64,000 nt of DNA, taken from contig CP062007.1 of assembly GCA_022749295.1 (NCBI GenBank), forward strand, positions 2,976,001 through 3,040,000. The letters run 5' to 3'. This document shows, one piece after another, positions 46,288-55,110 of the stretch (position 1 is its first letter; the number at the start of each line of letters is the position of its first letter). The notes under the pieces were generated by a model. That model worked only from the letters and a program-made list of their open reading frames with translations, had not been told where the DNA came from and searched no databases. Origin of the DNA: Flavobacteriaceae bacterium GSB9 (GTDB lineage: Bacteria; Bacteroidota; Bacteroidia; Flavobacteriales; Flavobacteriaceae). A program made the position numbers and the translations under genes.

Positions 46288-46474
46288 TTTTAGACATAAT
46301 GTTTAAAATTATGTAGCCTTATTTCTGGATGGGTCATAATTGCTGCTAACTAGTTTATACCCCTAATTAAAAGTTCGGTAAGCTGCAAAAAAGTATATGT
46401 AAACATACTTTTTGTATTGCAATGTTTAATCAGGTGTTTTTAATTTGTTCTAATATAATAAAAATTCTTACAAA

Positions 46475-47413
46475 TTATTTGGGCAGCGGACTTATAATTT
46501 TTACATCCTGAAAGGCAATCGCCCCGCGTATAATACTAGCAATAACATCCTGTAAAGCCTCAATGATTTGCATTTTAAGCTCGCTTTTATGGTAAAGAAT
46601 GCTTACCTCGCGGGCAGGTGAGGGCTCGTTAAAGTAGTGCAGGTTTTGTTTTTCGTTGTCGTTGATGTCTAGGGTGTGCAAATAGGGTAGTAGCGTCATG
46701 CCTAAGCCTTCGTTAGAGAGTTTTATTAATGTTTCAATGCTGCCGCTTTCCAATTGAAATTGGTCGTCAGATTGGTCTTTAAAGGCTTTGCAAAGGTTAA
46801 TTACACCATCGCGAAAGCAGTGTCCGTCTTCGAGCAATAGCATGTCGTTGATATCTAAATCGGCCACTTCAATTTTTTGGTTGGTATGTAAACGGTGCCC
46901 CTTCGGGATATAACTCACAAAAGGCTCATAATAAAGCACGCGTTCCTTTATGTTTTCTTGCTCCAGCGGGGTTGCGGCAATGGCGGCATCTAAATGTCCA
47001 TCTTTAATTCGGGCGATAATTTCTTCGGTGGTAAGCTCTTCTATTTTTAATTTTACTTTAGGATGCTTTTTAATAAAGGTTTTTAAAAACATAGGTAGTA
47101 AAGTGGGCATAATTGTCGGGATAATACCTAGTTTGAACTCACCGCCAATAAAGCCTTTTTGCTGGTCTACAATATCTTGAATACGGTACGATTCGTTAAC
47201 GATGTTACGGGCTTGCGTTACAATTTTTTGACCAACATCGGTCAGTTCAATGGGTTTTTTGCTTCGGTCGAAAATTTGAATGTCCAACTCGTCTTCCAGC
47301 TTTTGTATTTGCATACTTAATGTGGGTTGTGTTACAAAGCATTTTTCGGCAGCCTTGGTAAAATTCTGGTTTTCGGCAACAGCCAAAACATAGTATAATT
47401 GGGTAATGGTCAT
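46475..47413 (-). CDS. oxyR: Hydrogen-peroxide-sensing LysR regulator OxyR
   Basis: A 312-residue LysR-type regulator from the ATG at 47413; a TTG nine bases upstream is an alternative. The helix-turn-helix is at about 1-60 (MTITQLYYVLAVAENQNFT, AAEKCFVTQPTLSMQIQKLE). The sensor domain contains LEDGHCFRDGVINLCKAF with Cys199 and Cys208, the same spacing and numbering as the redox cysteines of E. coli OxyR. It would activate peroxide-defence genes on oxidation. It is divergent from dps, a classic OxyR target, with a perfect palindrome between them. Confidence 0.95.
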   Translation of the reverse strand: MTITQLYYVLAVAENQNFTKAAEKCFVTQPTLSMQIQKLEDELDIQIFDRSKKPIELTDVGQKIVTQARNIVNESYRIQDIVDQQKGFIGGEFKLGIIPTIMPTLLPMFLKTFIKKHPKVKLKIEELTTEEIIARIKDGHLDAAIAATPLEQENIKERVLYYEPFVSYIPKGHRLHTNQKIEVADLDINDMLLLEDGHCFRDGVINLCKAFKDQSDDQFQLESGSIETLIKLSNEGLGMTLLPYLHTLDINDNEKQNLHYFNEPSPAREVSILYHKSELKMQIIEALQDVIASIIRGAIAFQDVKIISPLPK

Positions 47414-47440
47414 TTTTATCAATTTAGGCTATAAAAATAT

Positions 47441-47493
47441 AAAAACTATCAATAAAATTTATTGAATCAAACGTTAATTATAAATTAAATTTG
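47441..47493. promoter_or_regulatory. Shared oxyR-dps control region with 17-bp palindrome
   Basis: TCAATAAAATTTATTGA (47449-47465) is a perfect palindrome around one A. For dps (+) a TTG at 47462-47464, 21 bases and TAAATTTG at 47486-47493 form a promoter whose -33 overlaps its right half. For oxyR (-) TTTG at 47468-47471, 19 bases and TAGTTTTT at 47441-47448 enclose it in the spacer. This fits activation of dps and autorepression of oxyR. Confidence 0.65.
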
Positions 47494-47518
47494 TAGTAAA
47501 TAAAAATAAAAGGACAAT

Positions 47519-47998
47519 ATGATACTGAACAGCATAGGATTAGATTCCAAAAAGACCAAAAATTTAGCTTACGACTTAAATAATTTATTGGCTAATTTTC
47601 AAATATATTACCAAAACTTAAGAGGTATCCATTGGAATATTAAAGGTAAACGCTTCTTCGATTTACACGAAAAATTTGAGGAGTTGTATAATGATGCCAA
47701 TGTGAAAGTTGATGAAATTGCCGAGCGTATTTTAACCTTAGGCGTAACGCCAATACATACTTTCGAGGATTATTCGGCCAAATCACAAGTGCCCGTTGGT
47801 AAAAACGTTTCGGAAGACGAAAAAGCCGTAAGGTTGATTGTAGAGTCGTTAACAGAACTCTTGAAAATTGAACGCCGTATTTTAAATGATTCTGACGAAG
47901 CCAATGACGAAGGAACCAACTCGATGATGAGCGATTTTATTACCGAACAGGAAAAAACCGTTTGGATGATGAAAGCTTGGTTGGGCGAAACCGTATAG
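47519..47998 (+). CDS. dps: Dps-type ferritin-like DNA-protection protein
   Basis: A 159-residue four-helix protein that forms dodecamers, oxidises and stores iron with peroxide, and protects DNA. The intersubunit ferroxidase residues are all present: His38 (NLRGIHWNIKG), His50 (FDLHEKFEELY), Asp65 and Glu69 (VKVDEIAERIL), with the spacing of Listeria Dps. No lysine-rich DNA-binding tail is present, so DNA may be bound weakly or not at all. Divergent oxyR and the shared operator suggest peroxide induction. A terminator follows. Confidence 0.96.
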   Translation: MILNSIGLDSKKTKNLAYDLNNLLANFQIYYQNLRGIHWNIKGKRFFDLHEKFEELYNDANVKVDEIAERILTLGVTPIHTFEDYSAKSQVPVGKNVSEDEKAVRLIVESLTELLKIERRILNDSDEANDEGTNSMMSDFITEQEKTVWMMKAWLGETV

Positions 47999-48021
47999 CT
48001 AAAGAGGATTGATTAATAGCG

Positions 48022-48052
48022 AAAAAGCGACTGTTTTTAGTCGCTTTTTTTT
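48022..48052 (+). terminator. Terminator of dps
   Basis: AAAAAGCGACT, a six-base loop, then AGTCGCTTTTTTTT: an 11-bp stem followed by a T run, 24 bases after the dps stop. Confidence 0.9.
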
Positions 48053-48126
48053 ATGGAATAGTTATTGTCTGATACCGTTGATGAGAATCGAGGTTTTGTT
48101 TTCTAATCATAGCCCCTTTGGTTTGT

Positions 48127-49458
48127 TTATAGCAACCCCCGTGCTTTAATTTCCAGATATTTGTTGATGGTATCAATGGTTAAGTGTTCTGGCGTAGTCA
48201 ATATAGAATAAATACCGTGTTTTTTAAGCTCGTTTACGATTAGGCGTTTTTCAAAATCAAATTTTTCTGCAATTACTTTGTCATAAACCTGCTGTATGGT
48301 TTTGGCTTCGTTTTTAATAAGGTTATCCAATTCGGTATTAGTAAAGAAAATTACTACAATCAAATGGCTTTTTGAAATGGCCTTCAAATAAGGTAATTGA
48401 CGTTCCAATCCGTTTAAAGTTTCAAAATTGGTGTACATTAGGATGAGGCTTCGCTGGTTAATGTGCCGCTTTATATTGGCATATAATCGGCTAAAATCAC
48501 TTTCAAAAAAATCGGTTTTTATATTGTAAAGTGCTTCTAAAATTAGTTGCATTTGAGAGCTCCGACGTTCGGCCACCACAACATTTTCAATTTTTTTAGA
48601 AAACGATAGCATACCTGCTTTGTCGTGTTTTTTTAAAACTACATTACTGATTACCAATGCCGAATTTATAGCGTAATCTAACAGGCTTAAGCCTTCAAAA
48701 GGCATTTTCATTACACGACCTTTATCTATCACCGAATACACAGGCTGCGATTTTTCATCCTGAAACTGGTTAACCATTAACTGATTTTTCTTGGCCGTAG
48801 CTTTCCAGTTTATGGTGCGCAGATCGTCGCCCATAACATAATCCTTTATTTGCTCAAATTCCATGGAATGCCCTAAACGGCGGACTTTCTTTAATCCGAA
48901 ATCCAAAGTATTTTGATTAATGTTTAGCAATTCAAACTTCTTCAACTGCTTAAAACTGGGGTAGGTGGGCACCATGGTTTTATCATCAAAAGTGTAGCGT
49001 TTGGCCACAATATTTAAAACGGAATGCGCATAAACGTTTAGGTTCCCAAAATGGTATTCACCACGTTCGGTGGGCTTTAAGCGGTACGAAATACATTTAG
49101 ATTTTCGGGAAGAAATACAGTCTTTCAGTTTAAAATCGCGTACCTGAAATTGTTCGGGTATTTCATCAATAATTTCTAAATGAATGGTGAAATTGTAGTT
49201 GTTTTCAATATTAAGGGTTATTGTGTTGTTATCGCCATTAGAAAATTTATCGGGAACAATCCTTTGGGCCTCAATCTTGTTCTTTCCCAAGAAAATAGTC
49301 AACAAATCCGAAATAAAAAGCAGTATTAAAATCAATATGGAAAGTTGTGCCACATTGAATAATAACGGAATGAAATAGCTTAAAGCAAACAGCAGCACAA
49401 TGCCAATTCCGGCATGAAAAAATCGGGGTTGTATGTAAAAGGACTTAAGGAATTTCAA
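48127..49458 (-). CDS. DUF58-domain membrane protein
   Basis: A 443-residue protein starting at TTG (no ATG is near). Two hydrophobic helices lie at about 15-55. The DUF58 signature is RRLGHSMEFEQIKDYVMGDD with LRTINWKATAKKNQLMVNQF near 190-230. The C-terminal part resembles a vWA fold (SQPVYSVIDKGRVMKM). DUF58 proteins occur with MoxR ATPases, which are thought to act as chaperones for vWA proteins. It is the last gene of the MoxR-DUF4350-DUF4129-SpoIIM operon, with a 36-base gap that contains GTTAGTT repeats. Confidence 0.9.
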   Translation of the reverse strand: MKFLKSFYIQPRFFHAGIGIVLLFALSYFIPLLFNVAQLSILILILLFISDLLTIFLGKNKIEAQRIVPDKFSNGDNNTITLNIENNYNFTIHLEIIDEIPEQFQVRDFKLKDCISSRKSKCISYRLKPTERGEYHFGNLNVYAHSVLNIVAKRYTFDDKTMVPTYPSFKQLKKFELLNINQNTLDFGLKKVRRLGHSMEFEQIKDYVMGDDLRTINWKATAKKNQLMVNQFQDEKSQPVYSVIDKGRVMKMPFEGLSLLDYAINSALVISNVVLKKHDKAGMLSFSKKIENVVVAERRSSQMQLILEALYNIKTDFFESDFSRLYANIKRHINQRSLILMYTNFETLNGLERQLPYLKAISKSHLIVVIFFTNTELDNLIKNEAKTIQQVYDKVIAEKFDFEKRLIVNELKKHGIYSILTTPEHLTIDTINKYLEIKARGLL

Positions 49459-49494
49459 ACTTTGTTAGTTGTTAGTTGTTAGTTAAACCATAAA

Positions 49495-50565
49495 CTACCT
49501 CGGAATCTCAACCGTTTCAATAATTTGTTCAATGATTTGCTTACTGGTAACGCCTTCCATTTCACGTTCTGGTGTAACGATAACGCGGTGGTGCAGCACA
49601 GGTATAGCTGCACGTTTAATGTCTTCGGGGGTAACAAAATCGCGTCCACCCATGGCAGCAAAGGCTTTGCTAGCTTTTAAAATAGCAATGGAAGCTCGAG
49701 GTGAAGCACCCAAATAGAGAAAGCGATTGCTTCGGGTAGCGACTATAATTTGAGCAATATATTTTAGTAAATGCTCTTCCACCAAAATCTGTGCGACTAA
49801 TTGTTGGTGCTCTGAAATTTGCTGGGCGGTTAAAAATGGAGTTACTTCGTCGGTTTTGGCCTTATCTTTAAGTTGGTGTTCCCTGGAAAGAATTTCAATT
49901 TCATCGTTTAAATTCGGGTAGTCCACATCAATTTTAAATAAAAAGCGGTCCAATTGGGCTTCGGGCAAACGGTAGGTGCCTTCCTGTTCTATGGGGTTTT
50001 GGGTGGCCAATACCATGAATGGCATGTCAAGGATATATTTATTGCCGTCGATGGTAATTTGCTGTTCCTCCATCACCTCAAATAACGCAGCCTGTGTTTT
50101 AGCCGGTGCTCGGTTTATTTCATCAATTAAGATCATATTGGAGAAAATGGGACCTTTTTTAAATTCAAATTCGGAGTCTTTTAAGTTGAAAACCGATGTT
50201 CCTAAAATATCGCTGGGCATTAAATCGGGCGTAAATTGAATACGACTAAAGTCTACGCTTAACGATTTGGCCAAAAGTTTAGCGGTAATGGTTTTTGCCA
50301 CACCGGGGACACCTTCGATAAGCGAGTGGCCTTTGGCTAAAAGTGAAGCGATGAGCATATCTATCATGTCTTTCTGGCCAACAATAACTTTGCCTACTTC
50401 TCGCTTAATTGCTTTAACGCTGTTCTGTAATTCCGTTAAATCCAATCGGTTTTTAAAACGTAAATCATTGGTGTCTTCCAAAGCGCTGCTATCGATGGAG
50501 TCTAGAACATTTTTTTCTAATTCGCTTGGTTCTTTTGGGTTTTCGGGTGCTTTATTTTCGTCCAT
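49495..50565 (-). CDS. MoxR-family AAA+ ATPase
   Basis: A 356-residue AAA+ ATPase. Walker A is GVPGVAKT (residues 85-92), Walker B LIDEINRA (146-153), and the sensor and arginine-finger regions read FMVLATQNPIEQEGTYRLPE and LDRFLFKIDVDYP. The C-terminal lid has LGASPRASIAILKASKAFAA and HHRVIVTPEREMEGVTSKQI. Length and order are those of MoxR proteins, which remodel or activate vWA-domain partners. It lies between the DUF58 and DUF4350 genes with two-base gaps to the latter, so the operon is tight. Confidence 0.95.
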   Translation of the reverse strand: MDENKAPENPKEPSELEKNVLDSIDSSALEDTNDLRFKNRLDLTELQNSVKAIKREVGKVIVGQKDMIDMLIASLLAKGHSLIEGVPGVAKTITAKLLAKSLSVDFSRIQFTPDLMPSDILGTSVFNLKDSEFEFKKGPIFSNMILIDEINRAPAKTQAALFEVMEEQQITIDGNKYILDMPFMVLATQNPIEQEGTYRLPEAQLDRFLFKIDVDYPNLNDEIEILSREHQLKDKAKTDEVTPFLTAQQISEHQQLVAQILVEEHLLKYIAQIIVATRSNRFLYLGASPRASIAILKASKAFAAMGGRDFVTPEDIKRAAIPVLHHRVIVTPEREMEGVTSKQIIEQIIETVEIPR

Positions 50566-50567
50566 AG

Positions 50568-51773
50568 TTATTTGTTGTAAAATGCTTCAATGTGGCGGTT
50601 TAATTGAGTTAGGTTGTCTTCAAAAAACTCGTTTTTAGTGCGTAACCAATTGATAAAATCTATAACTGTTTTTACATCAGCTTTTTTCTTGCCAGCTTTT
50701 GAAGCCAATTTTTCTATAAATTCTTCATTTAAAACCGAAGTGTCTAAATTATAATCGGTTCTAATTTTTTCTAAAAAGTACGTTATTTTTTTATGAATTA
50801 AGTTTTTGTGGTCCTGCGTTTCAAAGTATAAATTCGATACGGTTTTAACAAAACCTACTGTGGTATTGGGCAATGGTTTTATGATTTTAATAATGCGTTG
50901 ACGACGTTTCGCATTAAAAATCATAAAAAGGATGCCAAAAATAATAGCGGTGTACCATGCCCACCGAAACGACAGCTGCTCCAGAAACCAACCGAGGTTC
51001 GATTCTTTTTCTACATCACCGTAATAGTTGGTTTGTATTTTGGTGTACGAATCAAAATACACATCTTTTTCTGGTAAATACGATAAAACACCTTCTGCAT
51101 ATTTGTATCGGTTTTCCTTTAAAATATTGTAATTGGTAAAAGCTTTAGGTTCGGTGTGTAGATAGATTTGGCCTTTTCCAAATGGAATTTGAAGAAAATT
51201 GGTGTGCCAATAATCAATTTTAGAGTGTCCTAAAACACGGTGGTTTAAGCTATCAAATGATGAAAAATAGCTGTCGCCTTCATTTCTGTCTATTTCAATA
51301 TTTTCAGTGGCGGCGTATTTTAAAGATTCTATGGAAATACGGTCTTTTTCGTTTTTAATGAAATCGACCCTAATACCAAGTGTATCGTGCAGTTTTTGCG
51401 GAAAGTAATAATCTGAAATGAAGAGAGTGTTTCCGTAATCAACAAAATTCAATAATTCATCCATAGAATCCTCTTCCAAATAATCTGAATTCCCAATAAT
51501 GATAAAACTGCCTTTGGCCACGTGTTCACCATAGCCACCTTCAGAATTTGCTTGTAAATAACTGGCAGGCTGATGGTAAACAGTGCGCACTTTTTGGTTT
51601 TTAAATAGTTTGGGCAATTCTTTGTAGAGCACACTAACGCCATAAGGTTTGTTGCTTTTTTCGTTAAACGATTCTTCCCAGTCGACTGTTTTTGTACGTT
51701 TTATGCCAATAAAAACTGCGGCCGTAACAACCAGCACAACGATAACGAGTATAATGGGCCAAACCTTTTTCAT
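50568..51773 (-). CDS. DUF4350-domain membrane protein
   Basis: A 401-residue membrane protein. One transmembrane helix lies at the N-terminus (about 4-24, WPIILVIVVLVVTAAVFIGI) and another near 270-288 (WYTAIIFGILFMIF). Between them is a periplasmic part (NKPYGVSVLYKELPKLFKNQ, then SYLQANSEGGYGEHVAKGSF) of the DUF4350 type, related to the GldG-like or ABC-accessory fold. The C-terminus is cytosolic and helical. It is two bases from both neighbours in the operon. Role unknown, presumably part of the same envelope complex. Confidence 0.87.
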   Translation of the reverse strand: MKKVWPIILVIVVLVVTAAVFIGIKRTKTVDWEESFNEKSNKPYGVSVLYKELPKLFKNQKVRTVYHQPASYLQANSEGGYGEHVAKGSFIIIGNSDYLEEDSMDELLNFVDYGNTLFISDYYFPQKLHDTLGIRVDFIKNEKDRISIESLKYAATENIEIDRNEGDSYFSSFDSLNHRVLGHSKIDYWHTNFLQIPFGKGQIYLHTEPKAFTNYNILKENRYKYAEGVLSYLPEKDVYFDSYTKIQTNYYGDVEKESNLGWFLEQLSFRWAWYTAIIFGILFMIFNAKRRQRIIKIIKPLPNTTVGFVKTVSNLYFETQDHKNLIHKKITYFLEKIRTDYNLDTSVLNEEFIEKLASKAGKKKADVKTVIDFINWLRTKNEFFEDNLTQLNRHIEAFYNK

Positions 51774-51775
51774 GA

Positions 51776-52501
51776 TTAATTAACCTGCTTTAAAAGGGTT
51801 GCGAAATTGGTTTTGGCCTTCTGGTAAGCGTTGGCATTTAACGGAAATTCGCCGTACCAAATGTAGTTGTACAGATACGACGTGTATTCAAAATCTTTAC
51901 TGAAAGGCTTGTCGTATATTTCGTTTAAGTATTCGCTGTTGGTTTTGTCGTCTTCAAATTTTATGTGGTTTTTAAGACTTAAATGTTTTAAAACCAACAG
52001 GTAATAATAGCGTATGGCGAGCCTATAATCACCTGTTTTTTCGGCGTTTAAAATAAAGGCGTCTATGTCGGTGTCTTCAATATTATCAGCGGTAATCTCG
52101 TTGTAAATATTGATGCTCTGGTTTCGGTTTCGCGAAAATAACCCCGAGCTGCCTTCATTCAGTAAAATATAGACCAAGAATATAACCGCACCAATAATCG
52201 CCAAGTAAAACAACCAACTGAGCGGCCCCAAATTAATAGAGAAAAAATCTTGGTTGTCCTCTTCTTTTCTGGGGTCTTCAGTTTTTTTGTAATCTTCATA
52301 TTCGCCAGAACCCGACGGGGTCTTGCTCACGATATCAACGCCCTCGTAATTATATTTGTTTCCGCTGTAGCGTTCTTTAAAATCACTATCAAACTGTCTA
52401 GGATTTTGGGGTTGCTGGGTGCCGAAATAACCAAAAGATGACTGAAAAGCTAAAAGCAAAGCCAATAAAAAAAAGCCCTTATGTAGTTTGTGGATTATCA
52501 A
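51776..52501 (-). CDS. DUF4129-domain membrane protein
   Basis: A 241-residue protein that starts at TTG overlapping the SpoIIM stop (TTGA), with no in-frame ATG nearby, so translation is probably coupled. A signal-like helix (about 10-26, FFLLALLLAFQSSFGYF) is followed by a soluble stretch, then one transmembrane helix at about 93-115 (LSWLFYLAIIGAVIFLVYIL). The cytosolic C-terminus has the DUF4129 pattern (DYRLAIRYYYLLVLKHLSL, then YLYNYIWYGEFPLN). The domain is common in MoxR operons and its function is unknown. Confidence 0.88.
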   Translation of the reverse strand: MIIHKLHKGFFLLALLLAFQSSFGYFGTQQPQNPRQFDSDFKERYSGNKYNYEGVDIVSKTPSGSGEYEDYKKTEDPRKEEDNQDFFSINLGPLSWLFYLAIIGAVIFLVYILLNEGSSGLFSRNRNQSINIYNEITADNIEDTDIDAFILNAEKTGDYRLAIRYYYLLVLKHLSLKNHIKFEDDKTNSEYLNEIYDKPFSKDFEYTSYLYNYIWYGEFPLNANAYQKAKTNFATLLKQVN

Positions 52502-53484
52502 AGGTGCGATGGTAAAACGGGGGATTGCGTAATTTGCTTTTGTATTTTAAACGGGTATACTAAATAATAATAGCTGATGATACCTAGCGTAATCAGGATA
52601 ATGCTTACCGATAGCCAGTGTGGCATAATGTTAGAATAGCGGGTAACAAAACCTTCCAAAAAACCGGCAGCAAAGGTAAATGGCATGGTACTGATTAAAA
52701 TTTTAATGCCCGTTTTGGCACCCATTTTAAAGGAGGTGTAACGTGAATGTGTGCCCGGAAAGAGGATGCTGGCCCCTAAAATAAGCCCGGCGGCACACTC
52801 GATAACAATGGCGAAAATTTCCATGGAGCCATGTATCCAAATACCACGGACGCTTTCCCAAAACACATTTTTTTCATAAAAGAAATACTGAAATGAGCCC
52901 AGCATTATGCAATTGTTGAACATAATGTAAAGTGTGCCAATGCCCAAAAACACGCCCAAAACAAAAGCAATAATGCCCACTTTTAAATTGTTTATGGTAA
53001 TGCCAATAAAACTGCCCCAATTGCTGCCACTTTTATAAACTGCTACGGGGTCGCCCTTTTCAATATTTTCAAGTGACATATTAACGTAATTATCCCCCAA
53101 AATAGAGCGCACGAATTCACCATCATTAGCTGCCGAAATCACCCCAATAGAGGTGAATGCGAAAAAAATGATAAAAGCCACGTAAATAAATTTTCGGAAT
53201 TGGTAGCAGATTAATGGAACTTCAGTTTTCCAAAAACCAACAAGCCTGTTGGAATCATGGCGTTTGGTTTTATAAATTTTTTGGAATGCTTTAGCCGCTA
53301 GTTGATTTAAGTAAGTAATTACCTTGCTTTTTGGGTAATAGGTTTGTGCGTAGGCCAAGTCGTTGATTAAATGAATGTACTGGGAAGCCAATTCATCGGG
53401 GTCTTTAAAATCATTATTAAAAATGGCTTTTTCAAAACTGAGCCATTTTTCCTTATTTTGTTTGATGAATGAAACTTCCCTCAT
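52498..53484 (-). CDS. SpoIIM-like (stage II sporulation protein M family) membrane protein
   Basis: A 328-residue membrane protein with six or so helices. Text such as MREVSFIKQNKEKWLSFEKA and AYAQTYYPKSKVITYLNQLA fits the cytosolic start. Later text such as NNLKVGIIAFVLGVFLGIGT and WIHGSMEIFAIVIECAAGLI fits the SpoIIM domain; the domain spans about 100-310. In non-sporulating bacteria it is an envelope protein of unknown role found with MoxR, DUF4129 and RDD genes, as here. First gene of the minus-strand operon, divergent from the RDD gene. Confidence 0.92.
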   Translation of the reverse strand: MREVSFIKQNKEKWLSFEKAIFNNDFKDPDELASQYIHLINDLAYAQTYYPKSKVITYLNQLAAKAFQKIYKTKRHDSNRLVGFWKTEVPLICYQFRKFIYVAFIIFFAFTSIGVISAANDGEFVRSILGDNYVNMSLENIEKGDPVAVYKSGSNWGSFIGITINNLKVGIIAFVLGVFLGIGTLYIMFNNCIMLGSFQYFFYEKNVFWESVRGIWIHGSMEIFAIVIECAAGLILGASILFPGTHSRYTSFKMGAKTGIKILISTMPFTFAAGFLEGFVTRYSNIMPHWLSVSIILITLGIISYYYLVYPFKIQKQITQSPVLPSHL

Positions 53485-53525
53485 ATTTTTTTTGAGTCAG
53501 CGTAACCGATTTTAAATTTTTGTCT

Positions 53526-53607
53526 CACCCTGTATTTGTTTCAGGGGCTCATATTAAACTCGATTCAAATATTTTATGAAATGTCGAAACAAGTTCGGCA
53601 TGACAAA
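53526..53607. repeat. Two short palindromic intergenic repeat units
   Basis: Two hairpin units lie in the gap between the SpoIIM and RDD genes: CCCTG/CAGGG at 53528-53546 with TATTTGTTT between, and TGTCGAA/TTCGGCA at 53582-53600 with ACAAG between, followed by TGACAAA. They resemble short interspersed repeats that recur in Flavobacteriaceae genomes, as I recall. The second unit reads MKCRNKFGMTN if mistaken for a coding start. Confidence 0.5.
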
Positions 53608-53634
53608 CGTTATTTTTAGAATAAAAAAATCATG

Positions 53635-53642
53635 TATTTTTG
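53635..53642 (+). promoter_or_regulatory. Candidate -7 box of the RDD gene
   Basis: TATTTTTG (TAnnTTTG) ends 17 bases before the ATG at 53660. It lies downstream of the alternative upstream start at 53576, so it supports the later start. No clear -33 box was found. Confidence 0.45.
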
Positions 53643-53659
53643 ATAAATTAAAATATAAA

Positions 53660-54379
53660 ATGTCAGAGTTACAAATTAACACCACCCAAAATGTAAAAAT
53701 AGCGTTTCGTGCTGCTGGAGCAGGAGAGCGGTTATTGGCTTTTTTTATTGATATAGCCATAAAAATAGGTTATTTAATGGTTGTGAGTTGGGGGTTTGGA
53801 GCGTTCGATAACATGGACCAATGGTCGCAAATAGCTATCAATACCGTTTTGAGTTTTCCGGTGATGTTTTACACTTTGGCATTAGAATCGCTTTTTGAAG
53901 GGCAAACCTTAGGAAAGCGCGTAATGAAAATCAGGGTTGTTAAAATTGATGGCTATCAAGCCTCGTTTTCAGATTATGTGGTGCGATGGTTTTTTCGGAT
54001 AGTTGATGTTTATATTTTCGGAATGGGCTTTTTTGTGATGATGTTCAACAAAAAAACACAGCGTATTGGTGATATGGCTGCCGGAACCGCCGTTATTGGT
54101 TTAAAGGACAGCGTAAATATTAGTCATACCATTCTTGAAAATTTGCGTGAAGACTATAGGCCCTCGTATCCTAATGTGATTAAATTGTCTGATAATGATG
54201 CACGAATTATAAAGGACACCTATAGCTCGGCCAGAGTAGCGAAAGATTACCCAACTTTAATAAAACTCCGCAAAAAAATTATTGAGGTGGTTGGTATTAA
54301 AGAAGTGAAACAAAAAACGGATATGGAATTTATAGATGTGATTTTAAAAGATTATAATTTCTATACCCAAGATATGTAA
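53660..54379 (+). CDS. RDD-family membrane protein
   Basis: About 239 residues from the ATG at 53660 (MSELQINTTQNVKIAFRAAG). RDD signs: the conserved Arg in GAGERLLAFFIDIAIKIGYL, TLGKRVMKIRVVKIDGYQAS, SDYVVRWFFRIVDVYI and NKKTQRIGDMAAGTAVIG. Three or four transmembrane helices are visible in the first 140 residues; the C-terminal part is soluble. The function is unproven (transport has been suggested for some members). It is divergent from the SpoIIM operon, a pairing seen in many Bacteroidota. Confidence 0.9.
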   Translation: MSELQINTTQNVKIAFRAAGAGERLLAFFIDIAIKIGYLMVVSWGFGAFDNMDQWSQIAINTVLSFPVMFYTLALESLFEGQTLGKRVMKIRVVKIDGYQASFSDYVVRWFFRIVDVYIFGMGFFVMMFNKKTQRIGDMAAGTAVIGLKDSVNISHTILENLREDYRPSYPNVIKLSDNDARIIKDTYSSARVAKDYPTLIKLRKKIIEVVGIKEVKQKTDMEFIDVILKDYNFYTQDM

Positions 54380-54483
54380 GCCGAGAATCACGTTTTGTCC
54401 AGCAAAATGTCTGTGGGATAGTTTAAACTGGGTATTAAAATTTCCCAGCGCCCATATTGGAAAATTAATTGACTAAAAAAACA

Positions 54484-55086
54484 ATGTTTTATACCATAGA
54501 TATTCTAGGAACCATCGCTTTTGCCATTTCGGGTGTGTTGGTGGCTTTTAACAAGCGCATGGATTTATTCGGAATTTTGATTATTGCCTTTGTAACGGCT
54601 GTTGGCGGTGGTACTCTACGCGATGTGCTTATTGGCGAAACACCAGTAAGTTGGATGCGCGACATGACTTATACCTATGTTATTTTGGCCTCGGCCATTT
54701 TTGCCATCATTTTTAGGAGTAAAATTAATTATTTACGAACATCGTTATTTTTGTTCGATACCATTGGCATTGGGCTGTACACTTTAGTAGGTATTGAAAA
54801 AGGGTTAAGTGCCGGACTGAATCCTATTATTTGTATTGCTTTAGGAACGATTACCGCAAGCTTTGGAGGGGTAACACGCGATATTTTATGCAACGAGATA
54901 CCTGTGATTTTTAGAAAGGAAATTTATGCTACAGCCTGTATTTTGGGGGGCTTCACTTATTTTGTCTTGCGTGAATTCCCCATTAAGGAAAATATTGTGT
55001 TTATAGTTGCCGGATTAGTGGTTATTGTTACCCGATTGCTGGCCGTAAAATTTAAAATCGCTTTGCCCAACATTTACAGGAATTAG
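54484..55086 (+). CDS. TRIC/UPF0126-type membrane channel
   Basis: About 200 residues from the ATG at 54484 (MFYTIDILGTIAFAISGVLV); a TTG at 54469 is upstream. Seven transmembrane helices fit. Two repeats of the family motif are visible: GGGTLRDVLIGETP and FGGVTRDILCNEIP. Bacterial TRIC proteins form trimeric monovalent-cation channels. It is in the same direction as the RDD gene, about 100 bases downstream, possibly co-transcribed. Confidence 0.92.
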   Translation: MFYTIDILGTIAFAISGVLVAFNKRMDLFGILIIAFVTAVGGGTLRDVLIGETPVSWMRDMTYTYVILASAIFAIIFRSKINYLRTSLFLFDTIGIGLYTLVGIEKGLSAGLNPIICIALGTITASFGGVTRDILCNEIPVIFRKEIYATACILGGFTYFVLREFPIKENIVFIVAGLVVIVTRLLAVKFKIALPNIYRN

Positions 55087-55110
55087 TTATTACATTATTG
55101 ATTTGATTAC

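Noticed and set aside
49462-49492. GTTAGTT tandem repeat as a regulatory array
   Set aside because: Only about three 7-base units in an intra-operon gap; likely chance or a minor slippage tract.
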